64,000 nucleotides of DNA, taken from positions 1 through 64,000 of the forward strand of contig ONAD01000008.1 of assembly GCA_900315735.1 (NCBI GenBank), written 5' to 3'. A program made the translations under genes and the position numbers. The notes under the pieces are model-generated. The model was not told the origin of the DNA. It worked only from the letters and a program-made list of their open reading frames with translations, and did not search any database. Each line of letters begins with the position of its first letter. Position 1 is the first letter of the stretch. The DNA is from an uncultured Lachnospiraceae bacterium (GTDB taxonomy: Bacteria > Bacillota > Clostridia > Lachnospirales > Lachnospiraceae). This document shows, piece after piece, positions 1-7,981 of this stretch.

Positions 1-86
1 TTTGTAAGCCATGATGCAGTACATGTGCTTATTACAAATATAGGTATTTTAATAAAGGATAGATGAATGAAATAACTGCGTTTCAT

Positions 87-551
87 TTAACAATTAAGGT
101 ATATCTTTACCTTGTCAATAAAGAAGGAATAATGAACTCCTTCAAAGGTAAAAGAAATTCTTTCCTTATGCCACAGATAATCACGAAATTCCTTTCTCTC
201 AGCTCCAAACAAAGTAAGTGGAACTCCTGCATATAATTCCACATGCTCTATCTGTGTTTTTCCCTGATATTGCAGCTCCTTTGCAATCCCTGCGAGCGTC
301 AATAAAAAATAATTCTCATTCTCTGTCTTGGTTGCCTGCTTTCCAAGTCTTCCCTGACCTACGATATACTTCTTTCCCTTATACTCCAGCAATCCATGAT
401 TGGTAAGCGGTGTATAATCCACCGGAACAACCGAAGTTTCCATAAAGATATGCTCTCCCTTAATGGAACTCCATCCGTGATCCAATGCAATCTTCACTGG
501 TGCATTTTCAGCTTTCAATCCGTTTTCTGTCATATAAATACCATTCATCAT
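87..551 (-). pseudogene. ParM/StbA-like actin-fold segregation protein, C-terminally truncated
   Basis: The N-terminal half of a plasmid-type actin homologue (ParM/StbA family), whose members polymerise to segregate plasmids or integrative elements. The phosphate-1 loop of the actin fold is visible near the start (ALDHGWSSIK), followed by a ParM-like core (YIVGQGRLGKQ, AGVPLTL). The frame stops after 154 residues, whereas family members are usually about 300 or more, so the second actin subdomain and much of the ATP site are missing. I chose the ATG at 551 because GAGAGGA lies 4 nt upstream; the frame stays open to 665 but without a comparable site. It follows tnpV and parB on the same strand. 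The truncation looks like a recombination junction near positions 90-105. It is probably non-functional. The family is likely; the reason for truncation is inferred. Confidence 0.65.
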
Positions 552-618
552 AAAATCCTCTCTTTCTCCGGCATAACAACCGGTGTGCAAATCGTTGTTG
601 TTTTGTGTTAATTCTTCA

Positions 619-1020
619 TTAGTGATATTGGTAAACAATCTCTCCATAAATATCCTCCTCCGCAAGCATCTTTGCCTGTTCTCGTATTTTCCACAATTCC
701 ATAGTGGAATGCTTGTCTTTCGGCTTATGCTTTGCCAGATACCTCTCTACAATCCTATCTAACATCTCATAAGCCTCCTCATTTACTTCCTTTGCCTTAA
801 TTTGAAGCTGTCCCAACCTAATATGATGTCGATACCTGTCATGATGATTTTCTTTCATATAAGAAATCCACAGATGACCATATTTCCCGATATCATAGGT
901 TGTTATAGCTGAATCCATTCCAGAATGCATAACATCCACATCGATATTCGGATATAAAATACCATCCACTGACCTATAAGTACCGCCCATTGCTTCATAT
1001 AAAGATAAATCTCTGCTCAT
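619..1020 (-). CDS. tnpV: TnpV family transposon-encoded protein
   Basis: A 133-residue protein resembling TnpV of Tn4451-type clostridial mobile elements, a small accessory protein of unknown biochemical role. The recognisable part is the core YDIGKYGHLWISYMKENH, followed by a helical region ending in EEDIYGEIVYQ. The start at 1020 is set by a GGAGG about 9 nt upstream. The frame extends to 1101 but would overlap the ParB gene. It lies 19 nt after parB and 67 nt before the truncated parM, so the three genes probably share a transcript. Its presence marks this end of the window as mobile-element DNA. Confidence 0.7.
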   Translation of the reverse strand: MSRDLSLYEAMGGTYRSVDGILYPNIDVDVMHSGMDSAITTYDIGKYGHLWISYMKENHHDRYRHHIRLGQLQIKAKEVNEEAYEMLDRIVERYLAKHKPKDKHSTMELWKIREQAKMLAEEDIYGEIVYQYH

Positions 1021-1039
1021 TGTCACTACCTCCATTCTG

Positions 1040-2119
1040 TTATCTTGCTCTGCCCCGGCTACTATCAGACCCCTGCTTTTTTTCACGCTCCTGCTTCTCA
1101 TACCATTCCTTCAAAAGACGTTCAATTAAATCTGTCTTCTGTTTCGGTGTATAGTCCTCCGGAAAATACTTTGCAACAGAATCCGTCCGAAGCTTAATCT
1201 GTTCTCTCTGGTTTGGTTTTTCCTGCTCCAGTATGGAAAACATCGCATCCATATCAAGACTTTCCGACTGACTCATTCGCTTCATACGGTTCGCCTGCGA
1301 CAATGAAGGCGTACATTGTTCGATATCCATAACTTCATAAAGCTCATACTGTTGCTCCTTTGTCAAATAGGAAAGCTCTACTGCTATGGTAAAAGCAATC
1401 TTTCCTTCATCTACCATATCGAGCACTTTTGGTATCAGATTGGTGAGGCGGATATAACGCTGTATGGTCATGCGATTTTCTCCCACCTGTTTTGCTAACA
1501 ATTCGTCTGATCTGACGCTGGAAGAAATCATATCACCTTGCGTAATACACCAATTGCCATCCACATCATAATTCGATTGCAATGCATAAGCCTTCGTAGT
1601 CGGATTGTACAACTCCGGTCCATCCTGATCCGAAGTTTCTGTCACAACTTGTGACGAAGTTGACTTTTGCCAGACTTGTGAAGAAGTTAAATCCGTTCTT
1701 GCCCCCTGCCTCTTCATTGCCTCCAGCTTCATCTTATAAGAGAATGCTTTTTCGCTGGGTTTTAGGTGTTCTCGCTGTAAATTGCTATCAACCATGGCAA
1801 TCACCGACTGATTATCATCCAAATCCCGAATTACCACAGGCATACAATCCAGTCCCGCCCATTTGCAGGCAGCCTTTCTTCTGTGACCTGCAATCAGTTC
1901 ATAGCCACCATCCGCTTTCGGTCTTGCAAGTGCCGGGACAATCACACCTTCTTTCTCAATGCTCTGCATTAATTCAAAAAGTGCCATATCGTTTTCTACC
2001 TTAAAGGGATGCCCATTAAAATCGTGCAATTCCGATAAAGGAATCATTCTGATATCTGTTTCCACCATAGCTCCATTGTTTTGTTGTGAAAAAGAATACC
2101 ATTCTTCTTTTTTCTTCAT
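1040..2119 (-). CDS. ParB/Spo0J-family partition-like protein with linker insertion
   Basis: A 359-residue ParB-N domain protein. The nuclease/CTPase-like ParB fold spans about residues 22-115 and contains the ELIAGHRRKAA box that binds CTP in the family. A helix-turn-helix DNA-binding region follows (DELLAKQVGENRMTIQRYIRL), then a charged C-terminus. On integrative elements such proteins act in partition or maintenance. Between the ParB fold and the HTH there is a segment of roughly 50-60 residues that I do not recognise from relatives; it begins with a TSSQV motif that occurs twice. The ATG has AGGAGG about 12 nt upstream. Upstream, a hairpin at 2209-2248 separates it from the recombinase, so it may have its own promoter. 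Confidence 0.8.
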   Translation of the reverse strand: MKKKEEWYSFSQQNNGAMVETDIRMIPLSELHDFNGHPFKVENDMALFELMQSIEKEGVIVPALARPKADGGYELIAGHRRKAACKWAGLDCMPVVIRDLDDNQSVIAMVDSNLQREHLKPSEKAFSYKMKLEAMKRQGARTDLTSSQVWQKSTSSQVVTETSDQDGPELYNPTTKAYALQSNYDVDGNWCITQGDMISSSVRSDELLAKQVGENRMTIQRYIRLTNLIPKVLDMVDEGKIAFTIAVELSYLTKEQQYELYEVMDIEQCTPSLSQANRMKRMSQSESLDMDAMFSILEQEKPNQREQIKLRTDSVAKYFPEDYTPKQKTDLIERLLKEWYEKQEREKKQGSDSSRGRAR

Positions 2120-2204
2120 AAAATTAATTACCTCCTAATAATCTTCGTAGCGAGAGCTCCAGAACAAGTTCTGTCACTGTTGCATTTTTCTCGTTACTAA
2201 ACGC

Positions 2205-2248
2205 AAAAGAGCCGCTTATTTCCAAATACACTTGAAAATAAGCGGCTC
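2205..2248 (-). terminator. Intrinsic terminator downstream of the recombinase gene
   Basis: A perfect 13-bp inverted repeat (GAGCCGCTTATTT and its complement) around a 14-nt loop. Read on the minus strand it is followed by TTTT. It sits about 190 nt after the recombinase stop and before parB, so it probably ends the long defence/recombinase transcript. The remainder of the 320-bp gap (2120-2439) shows no gene. Confidence 0.65.
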
Positions 2249-2439
2249 AGACCACTTTGTTACTCTTATTTAAATGTTAGTTTTTTGATGAAATTATTAA
2301 CGATAGATTTTTGTGTTTCCGAACTACACTCTCACAACCACTTGGACATTCACTCCATTAGAAATTGCCTTTTTCTTCTCTTTTCGTTCACTTTGAGAAA
2401 ACACGATATGCCTCTCAAAGTGCCTAAATTCAAGGAGTT

Positions 2440-4122
2440 TCAGGTATTTTTCCTTTGGAGCAGTGTTACGCACTCAACGGTACTTTCATTGTCCCAATCC
2501 AATTCGTACAATTCCTGATCATTGAAAAATACAGGAAAGCGGAACTTAAGACTCTTCAGAATCCTTCCATCCTCTTGTTCTGCCTCATAGATATTAACTT
2601 CCTCAAGAAAGCTTTTCATAAATGTCTTTTTCTCCATATCTGTAAATCTGTCGTACAGCTTATCGAAGAATAATAAGAACTGATACACATTATTTGCGGA
2701 TATTTTCTCCTGCCTAATATTATACAGTCTGGTCTCCACTTCTTCAATCAGAGTTTCGATTTCTACTATCTCGTCATAAAGCTTGTCCAGACGCACTTGC
2801 ATATCCTCATACTTCTTGTCGTAATGCTTGTCCGATACGGATAAGTTATCCATCTGATTCGCCAATTTATTCTTGGCTCCGGTCACCTGCTTTAATCGCT
2901 CCTGCAAACCTGTATGTTCTCTGTCCAGCTCCTGGGTATCAATGCTTTGTCCGATGTGCTTCTGAATCTCTGTTTTAAACTTGGGATTGTTTACCAGCTT
3001 ACGGATAACTTCTTCCACCGCCGCATTGATTTTATCCTCACTCCACTGCTTACGGTAAGTACATTTGTGACCATTTACAAAGGTTCTGTGCTTGCAGGCA
3101 TAGTAAAAATAATCTCTGTAATACCCGCCGTCAGGATGTTTTTTACGATTTACATTGCCATACATACCGCTTCCGCATATCGGACATTTAATAATACCGG
3201 ATAAAATATGCTCGTGATCCAGACTGTGAGTTTTGATATTAGCAACACCAGTTTCCTGTCTTTTTTTGTGCACCTGATTCCACAATTCTTCTGATACTAT
3301 CGCTTCATGGATGCCATCATTTATCATGTAATTGTCCTGTTTTACCACATGATATTCGTTCCTTGTTCCCGGAATCTTCTCATTCTTTCTTCTGCCAAAT
3401 GCAAGCTTGCCGCAGTACACAGGATTATCTAAAACACCTTTTACAAAGGATGTGGAAAATCCTTCAATGGTATTATTCTGGCGAAGCTTTTTCTTGTATC
3501 CGCTGTTGTTTAAAAATGTGGCAATCGCTGCAATTCCCATGGTGGTATTGGCAAACTTATCATAAATAATTCGTATAACCTCCGCTTCGTCCTCAGCTAT
3601 GTGCAACTCACCATTGATAAGCTGATAACCATAAGGCGCAAATCCACCATTCCACTTACCTTCTCTTGCTTTTTGCTTTCGACCTTCCATGGTCTGAACT
3701 AATATATTCTCTCGTTCAATTTCTGCCACCGCAGATAAAACGGAAATCATAAGCTTTCCTGCGTCCTTAGAACTGTCAATACCATCTTCCACACAGATAA
3801 GATTAACACCAAAATCCTGCATTCTCTGAAGGGATGATAATACATCGGCCGCATTTCGCCCGAATCGGGATAATTTGAATACGAGGACAAAATCAATGTT
3901 GTCTTTATCCGATTCGATATCCTGAAGCATTTGTTGGAACTGCGGGCGCCCTTCTACACTTTTACCAGACTTACCTTCATCGGAGTATTCTCCGGCGATA
4001 ATCATATCCTGGTAATCGGCGTATTTATGTAATTTATCTTTTTGCGCATCTAAGCTGTAGCCATCTACCTGCATGGAGGTGGATACACGGGTGTAGATGT
4101 AGCATTTGAGTTGTTTTTTCAT
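2440..4122 (-). CDS. Large serine recombinase (site-specific integrase)
   Basis: A 560-residue member of the large serine recombinase family, which cuts and rejoins DNA at att sites through a serine-DNA intermediate. The N-terminal resolvase domain (about 1-150) shows YTRVST, with catalytic Ser14, and the arginine motif FKLSRFGRNAADVL. The recombinase domain follows (GFAPYGYQL to NPVYCGKL). Next comes a zinc ribbon with two Cys pairs (CPICGSG and the later YYAC/HKC), then a long coiled coil (about 390-480). The length is normal for integrative-element recombinases. Its ATG overlaps the stop of the preceding membrane-protein gene by 4 nt (ATGA), implying translational coupling. It probably moved this island or part of it, though no att sites could be defined. 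Confidence 0.92.
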   Translation of the reverse strand: MKKQLKCYIYTRVSTSMQVDGYSLDAQKDKLHKYADYQDMIIAGEYSDEGKSGKSVEGRPQFQQMLQDIESDKDNIDFVLVFKLSRFGRNAADVLSSLQRMQDFGVNLICVEDGIDSSKDAGKLMISVLSAVAEIERENILVQTMEGRKQKAREGKWNGGFAPYGYQLINGELHIAEDEAEVIRIIYDKFANTTMGIAAIATFLNNSGYKKKLRQNNTIEGFSTSFVKGVLDNPVYCGKLAFGRRKNEKIPGTRNEYHVVKQDNYMINDGIHEAIVSEELWNQVHKKRQETGVANIKTHSLDHEHILSGIIKCPICGSGMYGNVNRKKHPDGGYYRDYFYYACKHRTFVNGHKCTYRKQWSEDKINAAVEEVIRKLVNNPKFKTEIQKHIGQSIDTQELDREHTGLQERLKQVTGAKNKLANQMDNLSVSDKHYDKKYEDMQVRLDKLYDEIVEIETLIEEVETRLYNIRQEKISANNVYQFLLFFDKLYDRFTDMEKKTFMKSFLEEVNIYEAEQEDGRILKSLKFRFPVFFNDQELYELDWDNESTVECVTLLQRKNT

Positions 4123-4853
4123 TTATTATCACCTTCTTCTAATTCAGCTGGCCTTTTTCTTATTTTACCGATAATAAATCTAATAGGATTCACAATTGCC
4201 TTTTTAATACACATATGTATAATTGAATAAATAACAAATATAGGCGGTTTTACAATACAATTCCACACCCACACTATAGGCAAATTTTCATCTATCTTTG
4301 CTGCAAAAATCAAAATTTTAAATACCATTTTTCTATATTTAAATTGATAATACTTCTTCCTATACTCTGGTTTTGTAATATCATTTAAGATAAAAAACAT
4401 TATATCTGGAACATCAACATACTGTGTAGCTGTATTTAAACCAATCTCTTTTCTCATAATTTGATACATTTCGCCCCACAGAAATATCAACATATCCTTA
4501 TCATAGTACTTAACTTTCTGCCAATTTTCATTAACAGCAAGCTCCCTGTACAAACAATAAGTTTTATATAATTTCTTAGAACCAAAAATAGCCAAAGAAG
4601 AGCCAACATTGTAAAATTCTTTTTGGCTCATAGATTTTGCAATATCTTTCTTATCTTTTACACCACTAAAAAGTTTTTCGAATAAACCGATCAATTTCAT
4701 GTACTCTGATTTTTTTGTTTCATATATTTTCAATTCATTCTCTTTTTTCTTACTAAGAAAAAAGAGCAACAAAGTAACCGCAACTGATAATAATGCAGCA
4801 TTATCTGCCATCCATTGCACAATATCTTTTAATCCTTCTAAATATTTTTCCAA
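4119..4853 (-). CDS. Unrecognised membrane-anchored protein, second partner of the SEFIR cluster
   Basis: A 244-residue protein I cannot assign to a family. A transmembrane helix lies close to the N-terminus (about residues 19-36), followed by a lysine-rich cytosolic region. A second hydrophobic stretch lies near residues 190-215 before a basic tail. I chose the TTG at 4853 because a strong GGAGG lies 9 nt upstream; the longer frame to 4916 lacks a good site. It overlaps the recombinase start by 4 nt and follows another membrane-protein gene by about 100 nt. The AT-rich base composition matches the neighbouring defence genes. A membrane effector or sensor role alongside SEFIR is inferred from position only. 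Confidence 0.6.
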   Translation of the reverse strand: MEKYLEGLKDIVQWMADNAALLSVAVTLLLFFLSKKKENELKIYETKKSEYMKLIGLFEKLFSGVKDKKDIAKSMSQKEFYNVGSSLAIFGSKKLYKTYCLYRELAVNENWQKVKYYDKDMLIFLWGEMYQIMRKEIGLNTATQYVDVPDIMFFILNDITKPEYRKKYYQFKYRKMVFKILIFAAKIDENLPIVWVWNCIVKPPIFVIYSIIHMCIKKAIVNPIRFIIGKIRKRPAELEEGDNK

Positions 4854-4957
4854 TGCTCTACACCTCCTTTTTCGTTGTCCCAACAAAATTATATATTTGT
4901 TCCAACCCGATTTCAAGTAAAAAATCGACAGTGCAGATAACTGCCAATTTTTATAAC

Positions 4958-5800
4958 CTATAATCTACTAATTAATGCAGAAAATACACCTGACACACAC
5001 AAAAAACTTAATACCAACAAAAGCAATCCAAAAGATATATAAAACTTTACAGTCTTACAAAATCCCAGGGTTTTTATGTAAAGCCACTCCCACATCTTAC
5101 TAAAACGATTTTTTAACGCTAAATTAACCATAGATAAAACATGTATCATCCCTACTAATGTAAACATCATAAATACTATTAAAATGATTACTCCCATTGC
5201 TTGATATAGCAAAAAACCAAACGCTTCTACATCAAACAAAATGGTAAATACTCCTGCTTCCTGCACTTTATTAAGCATTGCTTCTTTATTAAAATCCGGC
5301 CCCATAATTGGCATTTTTATGAAACTTACCAGAAAAGGTATACATATTGTCGCCAAAATATTAAATAACAATATATATTTAATAGATTTATCAATCCCAT
5401 ATCTTCTTGTTATTATGTATGCTGACACTAGAAAAGCTACTTCTAAAAAAACAAACGAAACCAAAACAACTGCACAAATATATTTTTCATATTTCAAAAA
5501 CCAATAAACCAAAAATAAAGCTACTAATAAAAAAACCAAAACTATCTCAATTCCATTTGAACTTTCACTTTTGTATGTACCCTTAGAATTTGCACATTGA
5601 TTTCTCGAATTATTAATTATATATTGTTTTTGTTCAATATGAATCTGTGAAAAAATAAGTTGCTTATCAACTTGTATTTCAGTTGTTTTCTTTTCATCTT
5701 TTAACAATTTAGGAATCAAGGCTCCAAATAGTGCTCCTAAAATTGCAGAGACAACAGCAAGCACTAAATCATATCCTATTTTTTCTATTGTAATCTCCAC
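4958..5800 (-). CDS. Unrecognised polytopic membrane protein, first partner of the SEFIR cluster
   Basis: A 280-residue integral membrane protein with no family I recognise. Hydrophobic segments lie near residues 10-30, 83-104, 106-130, 140-160, 187-220 and 253-278, giving about six helices. A hydrophilic stretch of roughly 50 residues (about 33-82) follows the first. The apparent start is a GTG at 5800, but the ribosome site is poor, so the start is uncertain. It begins 39 nt after the SEFIR gene and is followed by a second membrane gene, so the three are probably co-transcribed. It could be the membrane-acting component of an abortive-infection system; this is inference from context. Confidence 0.6.
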   Translation of the reverse strand: MEITIEKIGYDLVLAVVSAILGALFGALIPKLLKDEKKTTEIQVDKQLIFSQIHIEQKQYIINNSRNQCANSKGTYKSESSNGIEIVLVFLLVALFLVYWFLKYEKYICAVVLVSFVFLEVAFLVSAYIITRRYGIDKSIKYILLFNILATICIPFLVSFIKMPIMGPDFNKEAMLNKVQEAGVFTILFDVEAFGFLLYQAMGVIILIVFMMFTLVGMIHVLSMVNLALKNRFSKMWEWLYIKTLGFCKTVKFYISFGLLLLVLSFLCVSGVFSALISRL

Positions 5801-5839
5801 CTTTCACTTTTGTATGTGCTATTCCTTATCTATGACAGT

Positions 5840-7291
5840 TTAATTCAATGTACCTATTTCATCCACTTTTATATAATTCAATATCGCAGGAGCCGCATCC
5901 CAACTTCCGGAATATTTCATTCTACTGTCATATACACATTTTCCAACAACACCCTTTAATTCTTCAAGACTACTTACCCCAAACAATGCCATCATCTTCT
6001 GACAATACTGTCTGGATTTCATTTTCATCCATTCTATTGGAGCACTTTTAGCATATACATAACATGTAGGAAACCAGTAAGATTCACGCCAACTATTCTC
6101 ATCTTCCGCAAGTTGATATGCATTACATACTTGATACAAAAACAAATCTGCTTCTGCTATAGCTTCACTTGTAAAAATAGGAAGTTTTTCTCTCTGGTTA
6201 CATATCGTATCACCCATAAGAGTAAATTTATTTTTCATATCTGTACTTGGTTTATATCGTTCTTCAACCACATGACTATGATGTCTAAATGCAGTATAAT
6301 TATTCTGCTTAATAGCCCCTCCAAATATGCTAGTCTCTAAAAAGTATGTGTGTGTTAACATTGTGTTTATAGCTGAGTAATCCTTTATATGACGCATAAA
6401 AGCTATCACACAAATAAACAACTCCCACATAAGATTTCTAAACACATCTACGTCATCATCCGAAGCAGAGCCTGCTTTAGGTTCAAATGTTTTAACACAA
6501 GTCAATTGGTTATACATCGTTTCAAAATAGTCTGTTAATACTTCTGCATAGTTACTCTCTGTTTCAGAAATAACTTCTACAAAATCTAAAAAAAGATCTC
6601 TTATAACTTTCGTATTCAAAAATAATTCATATTTTCGTTCTGGATTCGAACCTTTTTCATAATATAACTTCAAGACATCAATATACTCTGTTTGAAATCT
6701 AGATATACAACTTCTACGCTTAGCATCAGCATTACTTCCACGAATTTGACGTATCAAATCCTTTATCGGAAAAAAATCTGTCTTAGCATCATCAATCCAC
6801 TCTGGTCTTTTACCTAATTTAGGTTTAACAAACTGTGGCTTCTCATAAATATTTCTAAGAAGTTTTTCATATTCAACCTCATATGTTTCTTGGTCCGATA
6901 AATCAATGTATATTCTTGTTTTGATATATGTCGGGGCATATGGTTGTCCTTCCGCATCTCTTTCAGCAATAATCGGAATAAACTTTTCCTGCTTCATATT
7001 TCCGTATATTTCACTAGAAATAATAACAGTTTCATCTCCTACTCCACCAGTACGCTTATTAGCTTTTTGAGCATATGCTTTATCACAGATAATAAGAACT
7101 TTCGTGATTTCAGGATCATTTACACATTGCTCCATAAATGCATATTTATCCTGACCTTCTTTTAAATCCCACTTATCTAAAACAACATCCACACCATGAG
7201 ACACTAATCTTTGTGCTAATTCAAGTACCAAGTCACTACTTCCCCATGCATATGAAATAAATATTTTAGGAATCCCATCTTCTTGTAACAT
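5840..7291 (-). CDS. SEFIR (TIR-related) domain protein, predicted anti-phage effector
   Basis: A 483-residue protein with an N-terminal SEFIR domain (about residues 8-160), a TIR relative found in eukaryotic IL-17 signalling and in bacterial defence, where some members degrade NAD+. Diagnostic segments are KIFISYAWGS at the start, then DVVLDKWDLKEGQD and TKVLIICDKAYAQKA. The C-terminal 300 residues are helical and unrecognised, probably the sensing or oligomerising part. The ATG has GGAGG 8 nt upstream. It begins 44 nt after rloB and precedes two membrane-protein genes. Activation by infection leading to NAD+ loss and cell arrest would fit the family but is not shown here. Confidence 0.8.
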   Translation of the reverse strand: MLQEDGIPKIFISYAWGSSDLVLELAQRLVSHGVDVVLDKWDLKEGQDKYAFMEQCVNDPEITKVLIICDKAYAQKANKRTGGVGDETVIISSEIYGNMKQEKFIPIIAERDAEGQPYAPTYIKTRIYIDLSDQETYEVEYEKLLRNIYEKPQFVKPKLGKRPEWIDDAKTDFFPIKDLIRQIRGSNADAKRRSCISRFQTEYIDVLKLYYEKGSNPERKYELFLNTKVIRDLFLDFVEVISETESNYAEVLTDYFETMYNQLTCVKTFEPKAGSASDDDVDVFRNLMWELFICVIAFMRHIKDYSAINTMLTHTYFLETSIFGGAIKQNNYTAFRHHSHVVEERYKPSTDMKNKFTLMGDTICNQREKLPIFTSEAIAEADLFLYQVCNAYQLAEDENSWRESYWFPTCYVYAKSAPIEWMKMKSRQYCQKMMALFGVSSLEELKGVVGKCVYDSRMKYSGSWDAAPAILNYIKVDEIGTLN

Positions 7292-7335
7292 ATGTACACC
7301 TCCAAACCATTTTTCAATTTGCTTATTATAGAATA

Positions 7336-7980
7336 CTATTTTACCTTTCCCTTAATCTCTCCCACCAGCTCATGCACCGTCGTACACGGACACATCTCCG
7401 ATGGCTTTGTTTTTCCTTCTCTTTTACACTGCTCCAGTTTCTGCTGTGCTATCTGAATTGCCTTTTCCTCGTCACCAGCTTTACAAAGTTTTTCATACAT
7501 CAGATTATCAGCCTTGGAATACTTCTGTCCGGTCTTAGTTTCATATACTCGTCCAAAATCCGAGCAACATGCCCATGAATCTTGGATTGCCGGCATGGAA
7601 CCAAAATAAGCATACATCCATATTTCAAAACACGGATTGGACCAGCCCACTTGTATTCCTTTACTCACCGCCTCTGAAATAATCTCGTCAAATCCCTGCA
7701 CTTGATCTCTGTCAAATACAATCCAAGGTATACGATATTGTGCATCATAAGCAGTGAGTTCCAGACATTTATCAATCATGGCACGAGTTTTTGTCTCTAC
7801 CACCTTTATTACGAGTTTGCTTCTCACATCCTCCGGCAAAGCCTGATGGAGTCCTGTGAAGAAACATCGCTCTGTAGCTTCTGTATCCGTAACAATCAAA
7901 TAGTAACCTAATTCCGGCACCTTGAATTGCTTTCTCTGCTCACGAGTTTTTCTGTTACCTGTTCTGTCCTTTTTCACCAT
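7336..7980 (-). CDS. RloB-like protein (AbiLii type), probable TOPRIM-like nuclease partner
   Basis: A 214-residue RloB-family protein, the usual partner of AAA15 ATPases in AbiL/RloAB-type phage-defence pairs. An acidic site resembling a TOPRIM fold is visible: VTDTEATE near residue 30 and IVFDRDQ near residue 87, followed by NPCFEIW, a motif typical of the family. The start at 7980 has AAGGAGG 6 nt upstream, lying inside the end of the ATPase gene; only one base separates that stop from this ATG, so translation is coupled. The protein most likely acts as the effector nuclease released or triggered by the ATPase; that mechanism is inferred from related systems such as PARIS. Confidence 0.78.
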   Translation of the reverse strand: MVKKDRTGNRKTREQRKQFKVPELGYYLIVTDTEATERCFFTGLHQALPEDVRSKLVIKVVETKTRAMIDKCLELTAYDAQYRIPWIVFDRDQVQGFDEIISEAVSKGIQVGWSNPCFEIWMYAYFGSMPAIQDSWACCSDFGRVYETKTGQKYSKADNLMYEKLCKAGDEEKAIQIAQQKLEQCKREGKTKPSEMCPCTTVHELVGEIKGKVK

Positions 7981-7981
7981 C

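Noticed and set aside
1-86. Possible attachment site or tRNA end at the left edge
   Set aside because: No tRNA cloverleaf or direct repeat matching another part of the window could be found by eye; left unannotated.
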